From the NCBI RefSeq assembly GCF_009389715.1, contig NW_024067734.1, positions 682,001 to 746,000 on the forward strand: a stretch of 64,000 nt of DNA. The letters are read 5' to 3'. Below are positions 1 to 10,429 of this stretch, piece by piece. The notes under the pieces were generated by a model. That model worked only from the letters and a program-made list of their open reading frames with translations, was not told the origin of the DNA and made no database searches. Position numbers and translations under genes: made by a program. Within the stretch, counting starts at the first letter, position 1, and each line of letters starts with the position of its first letter. The DNA is from Phoenix dactylifera. Taxonomy: Eukaryota; Streptophyta; Magnoliopsida; Arecales; Arecaceae.

Positions 1-842
1 TCCACAACCCATGGTGCTAGCTGTGATCTCGGGCTAGGCTTCTCCTAGGGTTGCTAAGATTAAGTTTAACCTCAAGCATAGGCTACTTTAACAAATTTTG
101 GCATTAATCATAAACATTGGCTAGTTGCCATCTTTAGTTGGAGGTTTGACTTAAAAAGAAAGGGTTATCATGAGATCTGAAGAAGAAAATAGGTTGCCAT
201 AAATGAAATTTGTGAGGGTAACATGGATTGGTCGCACATAATTTTGTATTTGATGAATCTTTTGCAAGGGTCTTTATTTACGCTTGCAAAAACTAGCATA
301 ATTAGCGAGCATATACTATAGGGCACTTGCAAAAAGTTATGCTACCACTATACCACTTTCACAATATCTCTGCTGTTCTTTAAAAGTTGAATCCGACTTA
401 AACATCAGTGAGGCGTTTCTTTTCCACATTAGAAGCAAGATTTGAAAGAAAAATGGGGAGGAGAATGGTCTTTTGGCAAGCGAGCTGTTGCAAGGCAGAA
501 ATAGAGGTAAATAGAGCTCCTCTTAGCAATCCTTGGGTGGGGAGTTGAAATGTTTACAGAAACGGAGGAAGAGAAAGCGTCCGCCTATATTTATAATTTC
601 AATAATATCTTTGTTAACTTATCGAACAATGCGGCTATTTGTCCCTTCTATTCTTTTTTTTTAATAATATTTTTTTTTATATTCAAATCTCCTACCCAAA
701 TAGCAGAGTTAATCTACTATTTTCTATTATAATGGTTAATAAATATCATTGGAACAGGTATCAATTTAACCTATGAGATCCCATTAAACAAAAGCCGTCA
801 TTATAATATAATTATAAATTTCCATGACATTATTCAGAACTC
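1..842. other. Intergenic, no gene recognised
   Basis: AT-rich sequence without a convincing coding region. The small open frame near 550-732 is rich in Phe, Ile and Asn and looks like chance translation of AT-rich DNA. The right part is the 3' flank of the SDR gene that follows on the minus strand. Confidence 0.6.
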
Positions 843-979
843 CTAAGCCGCTTCCAAAAGCAAACTGCACGCCAATCGAAATGACAGAAATGAAATCCAC
901 CGGCAAAGTTGTACCAACAAACTCACGACAAAATGCTGCCAATACTGCAAGCAAATGAAATGACTCAAACCATTATTAA

Positions 980-1774
980 TTAGACGTAGCCTCCGTTCAC
1001 TCGGACGACCTGCGCATTCACCCACTCCCCGGCATCCGTGCACAGGAAACCCACCAACCCTGCCACCTCCTCCGGCTTCCCCAGCCGGCCCAGCGGGCTC
1101 AGCTCCGCGGCCCGCCGCACGTCCTCCTCGCTCTTCCCGGCTAAGAAGAGCTCCGTCGCCACCGGCCCCGGCGCCACGCAGTTGGCCGTGATCCCCGTCC
1201 CCCTCAGCTCCTTCGCCAGGATCCTCGTCATCGCCTCCACCGCCGCCTTCGACGCCGTGTACGCCGCGTACCCCGGCCTCAGCGCCCCCACCAGCGACGA
1301 CGACACCGTCACGATCCGCCCGCCGCCGCCCCGCTGGAGTCGGTTGGCTGCCTCCCGGCAGCAGAGGAAGGCGCCGCGGGCGTTGACGGCGAAGGTGGTG
1401 TCCCAGTCCTCGACGGTGGTGTCGGCGAGAGACGGAAACTTGGAGTCGAGCACCCCGGCGCAGGCGACGAGGATGTGGGCTTGGGTGCCGAAGAAGGACT
1501 CGGCCCGGTCGAAGAGCGACTTGACATCCGCCGGGTCGGAGACGTTGGCCCGGACGGCGACGGCGCAGGGAGGGGAAGATGGGGAGGAAGAATTGAGCTC
1601 GGCGGCGAGGAGGTCGGCTTGCGAGGAGCTGGACGAGTAGTTCAGGACGAGGCGGGCGCCGAGGGAGGCGAGGTGAAGGGCGATGGCACGGCCGATGCCG
1701 CGGGAGGCGCCGGTGACGATGGCCACGCGGCCGGCCAGCGGAAGGGTCATGGCGGGTGACTTGTCGGCAGCCAT
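980..1774 (-). CDS. Short-chain dehydrogenase/reductase (classical SDR), intronless
   Basis: A 264-residue protein spanning a whole classical SDR domain, which in this family is an NAD(P)(H)-dependent oxidoreductase acting on carbonyl or alcohol substrates. Visible motifs are the cofactor-binding TGASRGIG at 21-28, ACAG at 104-107 where the family usually has NNAG, the catalytic Asn131, the catalytic serine within SSS 158-160, the YTASK active site with Tyr172 and Lys176, and PG at 202-203. The length is normal for the family. The ATG at 1774-1772 is preferred because a Gly-rich Rossmann start follows it directly. There is no signal peptide or membrane segment, so it is probably cytosolic. 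The gene is very GC-rich while both flanks are AT-rich, as is common for intronless grass and palm genes. The substrate cannot be read from the sequence. Long open frames on the opposite strand here are GC-driven shadows. Confidence 0.93.
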   Translation of the reverse strand: MAADKSPAMTLPLAGRVAIVTGASRGIGRAIALHLASLGARLVLNYSSSSSQADLLAAELNSSSPSSPPCAVAVRANVSDPADVKSLFDRAESFFGTQAHILVACAGVLDSKFPSLADTTVEDWDTTFAVNARGAFLCCREAANRLQRGGGGRIVTVSSSLVGALRPGYAAYTASKAAVEAMTRILAKELRGTGITANCVAPGPVATELFLAGKSEEDVRRAAELSPLGRLGKPEEVAGLVGFLCTDAGEWVNAQVVRVNGGYV

Positions 1775-1863
1775 GGTTAAAGCGTTGGGGGAACAAATGG
1801 TTTTTTCCCTCTTCTTTCTTCCTTGATGAGATCTACTGCCCTTGGCTCGGAACCTCCTACATA

Positions 1864-1872
1864 CATTTATAG
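1864..1872 (-). promoter_or_regulatory. TATA box of the SDR gene
   Basis: On the minus strand this reads CTATAAATG, about 90 bases upstream of the SDR start codon. That leaves a 5' UTR of roughly 60 bases, a usual spacing. Predicted by motif and position only. Confidence 0.55.
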
Positions 1873-2059
1873 TGGTTGTTGGGACTCCTGGATAATGCTG
1901 GAAGCACTTTCAAAAGTTTGAAGGATATGCTGTGAAGACGTTGAATTCTTCTTTGGATGCAGAGGAAGTTGAATTGTTCAATCGGAGGTTTGGCCGCCGA
2001 TCGTCAGCGCTGCTCTCAGCAAAGCTGTTCCACGTAAGAGCGCCAATCAGAGTGGGGTG

Positions 2060-2340
2060 AGATCGTCAGCTCATACTGTGAGGACCAGCCCACACATAGT
2101 GGGCTAATGGGCCAAGCCCAACATGGCCGGCCCATCTGAAAATCCAAGGAGCTTTTCAGGAAGAAAATGGAGGTGGTAACTGCGGCTGTCCGTGGTTACA
2201 ACCGCCTAACAACCACGATCACCACCACTCTTCTCCCTCCCTATCAAGAGCTATAAGAACCCAGGGACTCTTTTCAGGGATGCTTCATCCCTCATCTCTC
2301 AGTGCCCCTCACTCTCTCTTTCTCCTGTTACACGGTAGAG
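2060..2340 (+). promoter_or_regulatory. Promoter- or LTR-like block with TGGGCC elements and TATA
   Basis: Several GCCCA/TGGGCC motifs (2090-2140) resemble plant site II promoter elements. A TATA-like CTATAAGAA lies near 2249, followed by a CT-rich leader. No real coding frame follows; the downstream frame is Pro/Arg-rich and runs into low-complexity DNA. It could be the U3-R part of a degenerate LTR whose remainder is the repeat complex to about 4560. Confidence 0.35.
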
Positions 2341-2586
2341 ATGTGCCGAGGAAGAGGAAGAAGGGTGCCCTTCCGCGTCCTGCGACTGTCGCCGGCCACA
2401 GCCCGCCCTCCTCCCGCGTCCGCCGCAGCCCAGACCCTTTCCCACGCCGCCGGCCTCGCGGGAGAGCGTCCTTCTCCACTGGCTAGCCAGCGGCGGCCCG
2501 GCCCCCTCCCAAGCCCCCTCTCGGGCCCCCTCCAGCAACCTGGCCCCCTCGTGCGGCCGCCACGGTCTGGCCCCCTTACCACACCG

Positions 2587-3770
2587 GCGGCCTCGCAGGA
2601 GGAGAAGAAAGAAGAAAGAAGAAGAAGAGAAAAAAAAAGAAAAAGAAAAGAAAAAAAAGAAGAAAAGGAAAGAAAAAGAAGAAAAGAAAAGAAAAGAAAG
2701 ACAAGAAGAAAAAAAAGAAAGAAAAGAAAAATAAACAAATAAATAAATCCATAAATAAATACATACATATACATACATATATATATATATATATGTGTGT
2801 GAATGAACAAATAAATATATATATAATATATTGTAATAAAATAATAAATAAATAGAGAGGCCGCGGCCGGGCTTGCTCCTGCTGCCGCTATGGCCCGGCC
2901 CCCTTCTGGCGCCGCCAGCCTCACGGGAGGAGAAAATAGTAGAAAAAAAAGAAGAAAAGGAAAGAAAAAGAAGAAAAGAAAAGAAAAGAAAATAAATAAA
3001 TAAATAAGATAATAAATATATATATATATTGTAATAAAATAAAATAAAAAATAAATAAATGAAGTATGTTTAGAAAAGATTTAATTGTGTGCAGAGAACA
3101 CTTAACTATGTGCAGAGAAGATTTAACTGTGTTCCAAGATGATTCAACTGTATGCTAGGCTAGATTAAGTGTGTTTCAAGCTTACTTAACTATATGCCGA
3201 GAAGATTTAACTATGTGCCAGGTCAGATTAAGTGTTCAAATATTGATTAACTGCGTGCGAAGCTTACTTAAATATGTGTCATGCTATATTACCTGTGTAC
3301 CAAGCTAACTAACCTAATTGCAATGGTGAGTTAACTGTGTTCGAGGCTATATAAATTGAGTTCTAAGCTTTATTTATTTATTTATTATTTTATTTCATTA
3401 TAATATACTTATTTATTATCTTATTTATTTATTTATTCGTTCATTCATATATATATGTATTTATTTATTTATTTATTTATTATTTTCTTCTTTTTCTTTC
3501 CTTTTCTTCTTTTTTTCCTTTTCTTTTCTTCTTTATTTCTTTATTTATTATTTTTTATTTTATTACAATATATTATATATTTATTTATTTATTTCTTCAT
3601 TCATTCATATATATATATATATATGTATTTATTTATGCATTTATTTTTCTTTTCTTTCTTTTTTTTCTTCTTTTCTTTTTTTTCTTTTCTTCTTTTTCTT
3701 TTCTTTTCTTCTTTTTTTTTTCTTTTTTTTTCTCTTCTCCCCTTTTCCTTTCTTCTTTCTTCTCCTCCCA
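2587..3770. repeat. Large imperfect inverted repeat with purine/pyrimidine arms
   Basis: The left arms (about 2587-2870 and 2905-3060) are long A/G-only runs beginning with a GC-rich GGAGGAGAA segment and ending in AATA/ATAT repeats. The right arms (3380-3535 and 3545-3770) are the inverse: TTTA and ATAT repeats, then long T/C-only runs, then CTCCTCCCATGAGGCC. Each arm type occurs twice on its side. A 21-bp tandem repeat lies in the middle. All open frames in this block come from the low-complexity runs and are not genes. Confidence 0.75.
3077..3368. repeat. 21-bp degenerate minisatellite, about 14 units
   Basis: The sequence divides into consecutive 21-base units sharing a core like TTAACTGTGTGCCAAGC, with one 19-base unit; the array fills 3077-3368. 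Units differ at several positions, so the array is old. It lies in the loop of the surrounding inverted repeat. Confidence 0.8.
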
Positions 3771-3794
3771 TGAGGCCGGCGACGCCGGAAGGGC

Positions 3795-4373
3795 GTCGGG
3801 TTGTGGCAGCCGCGGGAGGGGGCTCGGGACGTGGCCGGCGGCGGTCGCAGGAGAAGGCTCGGGAGGGGGCGGGCCGGAGCCGGCGACGGCCTTTTTTTTC
3901 TCTTTCTTCAGAAGGGGATTGTGGGGGTGGGGGCATTTTCGGCGGCGCAGAAGGGGGTGGGGCCATGACTGGCGGGAGAAGGCGCCGTCACTATTGGCCG
4001 GCGCCTGAAACGAGGCACAGAGTTCGAATTTATGCCTGAAATCCATCAATGCAATAAACCAATCGGAGCTTTGCTCGAGCTCGAGCTTGAAACTAGGCAC
4101 AGAGGTCCATCGTCGGGATGTGGCAGTCGCGGGAGGGGGCTCAGGACGTGGCCGACGGCGGCCGCAGGAGAAGGCTCGGGAGGGGGCGGGCCGGAGCCGG
4201 CGACGGCCTTTTTTTTCTTTCTTCAGAAAGGGACTGTAGGGGTGGGGGCATTTCCGGCGGCGCGGAAGGGGTCGGGGCCATGGCCGACGGGAGAAGGCGC
4301 CTTCATTATTTGCCGGCGCCTGAAACTAGGCACAAAGCTCGAATTTATGCCCGAAATCCATCAATGCAATAAA
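3795..4373. repeat. Tandem duplication of a GC-rich segment, 317-bp offset
   Basis: Copy 1 (3795-4111) and copy 2 (4112-4373, shorter) both run from TCGGG-TGTGGCAG through GGGCGGGCCGGAGCCGG, a T-run, and CCGGCGCCTGAAAC to a tail GAAATCCATCAATGCAATAA. The tail matches the 82-bp tandem repeat at 5315-5499. No gene is supported; the open frames are GC-rich shadows. Confidence 0.75.
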
Positions 4374-4405
4374 CCAGAGGTCTCGAGTTCGAAACCCAAG
4401 CTTCA

Positions 4406-4554
4406 AGTTGGGGGGAATGTTGGACAACTCTGCCGCTGTGCGGGCCATACCCTGTGGGGTCCCTAAGCAGTATAGGAGGGGTCACCGCCTGCCCACGGTG
4501 ATGGGGGCGGGCCATGGCCGGTGGCGATGGACCGGTTGTTAAACAACCAGTCAA
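4406..4554 (+). mobile_element. Possible short LTR with preceding polypurine tract
   Basis: A purine tract GGGGGGAA ends directly before TGTTGGACAAC at 4420, and the segment closes with CCAGTCAACA at about 4554. TGTTG at one end and CAACA at the other, next to a purine tract, is how a 3' LTR junction looks. No clear target-site duplication or second LTR was found, so it may be a solo or truncated LTR or chance. Confidence 0.3.
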
Positions 4555-4559
4555 CAAGA

Positions 4560-5314
4560 ATTAAACGTTAGAATAAACAGGTAATCTAATATGATAAATC
4601 CAGTTCTGATCATTTATTAATGCCGGGTCTCTTTTTGGGTTAGAATAAAGGAAATCTCAATTTAAATATAGGCGAACTGAAGTGCATCCAAATCCTGAAA
4701 CTATTACAATATATAGAAAGTTATCAGTCTAAACCAAGAATAAAGAACTACTTGTAGCCAATCTAGCAACATTGTCTACAATTTGATTGGACTTGCAACC
4801 GATGCACCCATCCCCTAGAGAAAGATACCAATGGCAAGAAGCCGAGCCTAGCGATCATGTACCACACATACAACTCCGAGTTATGATCTTTTGCGGTGCA
4901 TATTTTGTACCATAGAGGAGTTGTATAGTTCTAGATAGCCGCCACATCATCCATTTTGGTGATGAACAATTGCCGTTCATCTTTGCTATGCACTATATTT
5001 GACATCCAACATGACTCTCTCCATTCTCTAGATAAGAGAGAGATGTTGGTCTCTAAAATACATGATATAGTGGCTATGCACAACTGTATAGCCCATTGTG
5101 GTGCAAAATACACACCCAAAGGATCTGGACTCACTCCGAGTCCACTACTCTAGCTAAGGGGTTTGTAAATCAGCAACGGAGACAAGCCCACTAGGTTGAA
5201 AACCACCATGCTGCCTAGAAAAGGGCTAGATTGAGACAAGTCTAGGTTTGGGCTTAAAAGTAAGGTCCATAGACATTTCAGATTAGATTTGAGTAGATAC
5301 TTGGCCCTGTCTAA
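4560..5314. other. Intergenic, nothing recognised
   Basis: No gene, RNA or transposon similarity that I can recognise. The short open frames here lack codon bias or known motifs. Confidence 0.5.
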
Positions 5315-5499
5315 GCTTAGCTCGAGCTCGAGCCTGAAACTAGGCACAGAGCTCGAATTTATGGCCGAAATCCATCAATGCAATAAACCAGTCGGAGCTT
5401 AGCTCGAGCTCGAGCTTGAAACTAGGCACGAAGCTCGAAATTATGCCTGAAATCCATCAATGCAATAAACCAGCTTGAGCTTAGCGCGAGCTCGAGCCT
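5315..5499. repeat. 82-bp tandem repeat, two full units and a part
   Basis: Units begin with GCTTAGCTCGAGCTCGAGC at 5315, 5397 and, with a GCGCGAG variant, 5479, an exact 82-base period. Each carries TGAAACTAGGCAC and the tail GAAATCCATCAATGCAATAAACC. The same unit occurs at 4005-4106 and 4318-4373, so the family is dispersed over 1.5 kb. Confidence 0.85.
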
Positions 5500-5526
5500 A
5501 CAACGCCATGCCAATGCCCCTAGCAA

Positions 5527-5529
<3 letters not shown>

Positions 5530-5595
<66 letters not shown>
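5530..5595. repeat. (TC)n microsatellite
   Basis: About 33 uninterrupted CT dinucleotides. The Ser/Leu and Arg/Glu open frames across it are artefacts. Confidence 0.97.
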
Positions 5596-5598
<3 letters not shown>

Positions 5599-5810
5599 TT
5601 TGGACTATTGACTTCCATGATCTCGTGTTGATCGCTAAGAGTGGCTCCCCCCTTCTTCCCCATTGCTTTTTCCCTCCACCTTTTCCCATTACCAAAGCTT
5701 CCACCTCCCTTCCTTCCTCTCTCTCTCTCACACACACATGCACGGCTATAACGCCTGTATCTCTCTTTTCCCATTGTGCAAAGGTGATCCTAGTTTTTTT
5801 TTTTTACCAT

Positions 5811-6290
5811 GTTCTCCTTGAGAGAACCAAATAGCCTTGTATGAGGAGTCCCTAAAGATAGGATTAGAGCTCTTGATCCCAAAGATTGCTGAGGAAGATA
5901 CAAATAACTTTCCATAGAAAAAACAGAGATTTTCCTAATCGCGCATTTATGAGGGGTGCAGCCACGTTGTCTTTCCCAAAGCATCGTAATCATGAGAGGG
6001 ATACCTAGAGGTTAAATGGCCATTTGGAGACCGTCGGCGATTCGAGGAGTCATTTGGGACAAATGTTTGGATGACACGTGGCCGAAGTTTGGTAAAATGT
6101 TGCATCAAAATAGTTGCTTAAATCTTCCATTAATAGGGAAGGTGGCAACCCTAGCCCTTTCACCTTGTTCCTTCATGCTCCAAAGCCTAGAGAGAGAAAG
6201 AGTGCAAATGCAGTGTATTCCTTCCGTGCTTTTGTTCCATAGTTCTTTTTTCTTGTTCTCAACCAAAATTTTTCTTTTGCCTCCCTAGAG
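5811..6290 (+). pseudogene. Leader region and partial repeat of the gypsy-associated extra ORF
   Basis: Bases 5811-5885 repeat, with substitutions, the segment at about 6570-6650 (GAGAACCAAATAGCCTTGTA and the following codons), so part of the extra ORF is present twice. The rest has no coding match and contains a G-box-like CACGTGGC near 6076, followed by AT-rich leader-like sequence before the main ORF remnant. The function as a promoter is inference. Confidence 0.4.
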
Positions 6291-6349
6291 TTACTTTGTG
6301 TCCGTTTTCTTTCCCTTGTCTTCTTCTGTCTTTCTTTTTCACATCGTCT

Positions 6350-8550
6350 ATGGATCCATACACCGGAGGTTGGCCTTCAAATGATGAAGGGGTAGGTCAT
6401 AGCTCTTCCGACCATGTCTCTGTAGTCTCAAGAGGAACTCACCATGAGGTATTCTCTAGTCTGGATATTGAGGTAAACCTCCTAGGGGAGTTCGACCTTG
6501 ATTGGAGTCGGGCTATGTTCTATCCAGCAGAACTTCATTCTTGAGCAGCCTAGCCCCTCAGATCGGGTGACCTCTCTTGGAGAGAACCAAATAGCCTTGT
6601 ATGAGGAGTCCCTAAAGGTAGGGTTAAAGCTCTCGATCTCGTTGGTTATTGCCGAACTATTAGCCCAATACCAACTAGTCCCCGCGTAGCTCGTCCCCAA
6701 TGCTTGGAGGATAATAGTGAACTTCTATTGTTTTGTCCAGCCTCAAGGAATCATCGCTAAGGTAGGGATGTTCCGTGCTTTCTTTCAAGTGAGAGCTCAT
6801 CCCTGGAATAACGGATGGCTGCCCCTTTCCTATAGGTAAGGCTACAATGTCCTTCCTCGTAAACCTTCGTCATCTATGGTTGGAAGGGTCAATTTTTCTT
6901 CGTATCCTCGACGGCTTTCTAGGATTTTTCGACTCAGTGGAGGACACCTGGGAAATGAGTGTTAAGCCTTTTCCTATTCTTGTTAGATGAAGAGCAGGAG
7001 TTAATTGATCTGCTTCGCCAGATGAGGGCTCTGCCTTTGGCCGAGTTGGTCCGAGATTTAGCCTTAGTTTATGCTGACCTAAGCCCCGCCTCTGCTATTA
7101 GTATATCTCTTTGTCTTATTCTTTTTTTTATTAATCCCGCTCTGTTAATTGACTTAGCTTTTCTTTGTGCTTCTAGTGATTAAGTTCGAGGTGGACGAGC
7201 CCTACAGCACCTTGAGGAAGAGGAAGTTTGGCGAGGGCAGTTCCTCCTCAAGTAGGAGTGTGCCAACAAGCTCTCCCATAGGTGAGATCGAGTTCTCGAC
7301 GGTGTTGAGCCCTGCCATTAGGGTTGAGGAGGGGCCCATTAGGAGAGGATCGCCGAAAGTGGAGGTGATCGATATGCCTCCCATCTCTGCACGACCTCCT
7401 TCAATGAGGCTGGCCCAGGCGACTGCTCCTTCGGACATTCCAACTTTTGTGATGGCTCCTAAGGCCATCTTAATTTCGTCGGCTACAAACAATGCAGTCG
7501 GTCCTTCTTCGGCCTTGATAGAAGGGCCTCATAGTTCCACCCATGCTCCAATTGCTGCAGTGCTGCAGGCAGAGGCATCTGAGCTGCCTTTGATCCCCCC
7601 ACTGGGGGTGTGCAGACATCGACATCTTCGCTCCAGCCTACTTTGCGGAGCGTAGAGTCGAAGACCTTTTGCTCGAGTTGGTCCGCGAGGACCTTTGACT
7701 CGTTGCTATGCCAGGGCGATCCCCACATCATATGGGATATGGTCCAGGGGTTCATGCCCCTAGAGACGAGGAGGAATTATGCCAAAGGCCGCTAAAGAGA
7801 GTGCTTGCTTCGTCCTTCCATACTGCCATCAAGGCAACGAGATTGGCTCTACCTTTGTCTTTCTTTTCCTCTTCTTTTCTTCTCTAAATGGTTATCCCTC
7901 CTTTTGTTTTCGTAGGGGATGTACACCACCTGCGTAACCATCAAGGTCATTCGCTCCTACCCACGGAGACTAGTGGGCGGAGGCCGAGAGTAGGAGGGTG
8001 GAGGTAGAGTCACAGGCTCACCTCTTCAGTTTTAGGGTTGAGAGTGCCAAGACAGAGTTGGAGTAGATGGCGACTCAGTTGCATGGGATGTAATGAGCCA
8101 TCAGCGAAGAAGGAGCATGTGCTAGGAGAGAGGCGATGTAGAGATCGCCTGTCTAAAGGATGTGGTCGCTGCGGCCGAGCTCCAGGCCTCTCAGGCCGAG
8201 GAGAGGCTTGCTTGTGTGAAGATAAGGCCGCCTAATTTGAGGAGAGGGCTTACCTCACCGCTAAGGAGGTCACTCGGGCAAAGGAGAAAGTCTCCCATGT
8301 AGAGGAGAGAGCCCAACGTGCTATTGCGGATTACATGGCCTTTGAGGGGTTCCACAACGAGATGCTTGAGGTTGCTAGAGACTCTTCTAAAAAGAGTTTC
8401 TCCATCTGTCGGGAAAGAATCTACATGGTGGCCCCTAAGCTCGACCTCGGTGCAGTCACCTTCTCAGGGGAGTGCTCGGATGAAGATGCCTTTCTTTGAT
8501 CGTTGGGAAGTGAGGCCGAGGAGGAGGAAGAAGAGGAAAAAGAGGAGTGA
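6350..8550 (+). pseudogene. Decayed extra ORF of a Ty3/gypsy element (putative gypsy-type transposon domain)
   Basis: Frames change several times, but the pieces follow the layout of the plant 'putative gypsy type transposon' ORF (Pfam PF04195, by recall). There is an acidic Ser-rich start at 6350, then a central part at 6500-6960 with LAQYQLVPA, LVPNAW and FRAFFQVRAHPWNNGW, then a Ser/Pro linker at 7180-7600. A coiled-coil-like, Glu/Lys/Arg-rich tail at 8040-8540 ends in VAPKLDLG and an acidic run. A TTCTAG before 7180 could be an intron acceptor. Stops and frameshifts throughout mean no full product. It runs opposite to the integrase remnant at 10430-11350, as in Tat/Grande-type elements, which carry an antisense ORF between pol and the 3' LTR. 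Confidence 0.55.
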
Positions 8551-10002
8551 GAGTAGAGGAGAGAGGAGTGATTTTTTTTGGGTCGGATGTGAGCCATAAT
8601 TTCGTACCTTTTATCTGCTATCCTTATAATCTTCCTTTTTTTTTGTTGAATGAACAGAAGTGTCTACTTGCTTGATCGTTTAGTTGGATTGATACACTTT
8701 TCGTTTGAAGGGTTGCTCAGTCCATAGCAGGGCTGCTCCATATCCTTGCCATTATGTCGCCCAATTCCCCCAATTCCCAAGGTGGTCAACAACAAGAACA
8801 CTTTAGCAAACATAATTACACCTACCCCCCAGTCATTATGTGGCTGGGTCTATCCGCTTTCTTGAAAAGTGGCGCATGTCGTCATGCTGACCAATGCCCA
8901 AAGTTCGAAGCATTTTTCTCCGATAAAATTCAAACTGTGATCAGGTGACAACCTGAGAGCTTCCAACTGGCAATGAGCTCTTGGAAAATACTCCCACAGT
9001 TAAATGTAGATCGGTTGGGAGTTGAACACGTCTCTTCTGATTCAAGCTTAGGTGCTCCGATTTCAACCGTGCATTCTTCCTATAAATAGGTGTTGGCGGA
9101 GGCTTGAGGGGCCAAGTCAATGTTGGCAGAGGCCGAGTTGGCCAAGTCAATCCTAAGGAAATAAAGTAGTGCCTTCACTATTAGTAGTCGCTTTTGGTGT
9201 AATGGTCAGCGCTTGATCCTTACAACAGGACTAGAACCCCTGATATTTGGCCATTCATTTTTGCTGAGCTCTTGAAGCACTATAGAGCGGTTCATGCGAG
9301 CTTCCCATTGCCAGATGATCACCAGGATGATGGAGGCGGGGTCGAGAGTGGGAGCGACTCAAGAGAAAGATGTGAATCTCAAGATCACCAGATTAGTGGT
9401 GGAACCATGGGTCACACCTCTATGCGCCATGGAGAATGGGGACGAGGTCGTTCTAGTTGCGGGACACGAACCTTCAACCATTATTGAATGTGAAGAGGCT
9501 AAATCCTTGCCGAGGAAGTTCGGCTGAGGACCATTGTGTCGCCCTCCAAAGAGGTTATAACGAAAGATTACTGCCAGACTCTTTCTGGATGTTGTAGTCG
9601 GCGAGGGTCTAGCTACCACTGAGTCGTCTTTGTTTTTGTTTGTTTTCTTGTTTAAGCATGTACTCAGATGATTTGTTTGTTCCGTTGTAATTGTAGTAAT
9701 GAGCAAAGATTTTCTTCTTTAATCCACCCCCTTCGTTGCTTTTGCTTCTTTCATGCTCATGGTGCTCACATGCTAGTGGTTGTGTCCACCATTGTGTGGT
9801 TCTCCCTTTCTGCTGGGTACGAAGTCCTATGCTCGGTACCTGCACCCTAGCCTTAACGGTTGTGTGCAGTGTCCATGCACGACCCTCATTAGTGAGGCTA
9901 CTAGCTCGGCTGGGGTAAGCTACCAGTAGGTTTGGCACCTTGGTTTCGGCCGTTTCGTAGGAACTTCTATAGAGATCGGCATCTCTGCTTGGCCCATTTC
10001 GG
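8551..10002. other. Probable gypsy non-coding interior, no gene
   Basis: No coherent protein similarity. This lies between the extra ORF remnant and the 68-bp repeats and is probably the untranslated interior of the same element. A tRNA-like A box (TGGTGTAATGG) occurs near 9197, but no cloverleaf can be formed. Confidence 0.4.
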
Positions 10003-10300
10003 CCTAGAGAGGTCGGTTGGCTCGCCAATCCTTCGGTACCAGGGCCAGAACTCCATCTGGGATGTCTCGACCTAGAGAGGTTGGTTAGCTCGTCAAGTCT
10101 TTGAAATGAAAGTTAAAACTCTACATAGGCCATCCCAACTTAGAGAGGTTGGTTAACTCACCAAGCTTTCGGCTTGAGGGCCGGAACTTCGCTTGGGTTG
10201 TCCTGACCTAGAGAGGTCGGTTAGCTCACCAAGCCTTCAGCACAAGGATTTCGGTTAGCACGCCAAGTCTTCGGCACGAAGACCGAAACTCCACCTAGCA
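10003..10300. repeat. 68-bp tandem repeat, about four units
   Basis: TAGAGAGG recurs at 10005, 10073, 10141 and 10209, an exact 68-base period. The units share GGTTAGCTC-CCAAG and GAAACTCCACCT; the last unit is rearranged. It lies directly downstream of the minus-strand integrase remnant, a usual place for such arrays in Tat-lineage gypsy elements. Confidence 0.85.
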
Positions 10301-10429
10301 GAATTTGAACTAGTGGTACTCTCTTGTAGATGGTCAGAGCAAAGAGCTTCTTTCGAGGAAAATGGAGCACGTAATTTTATTTGATAACTCCAATTTACAA
10401 GATTTCTTCAACAAGCTTTATTGATGATA

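Noticed and set aside
843-1796. 317-residue minus-strand frame and plus-strand frames over the SDR gene
   Set aside because: They overlap the SDR gene in other frames, consist of Arg/Gly/Pro or Ser/Arg runs, and arise from its high GC content.
2302-2742. Pro-rich then Lys/Arg-rich 146-residue frame
   Set aside because: The tail is a translation of a purine-only run and the front has no domain or codon bias; the mirror frames at 3455-4100 have the same origin.
5475-5834. 119-residue frame with a Ser-Leu run
   Set aside because: Translation of the TC microsatellite; the antisense Arg-Glu frames have the same cause.
9190-9245. tRNA-like segment (A box TGGTGTAATGG, later GAACCCC)
   Set aside because: No proper B box and no acceptor or anticodon stem can be paired; probably chance or a very old tRNA-derived fragment.
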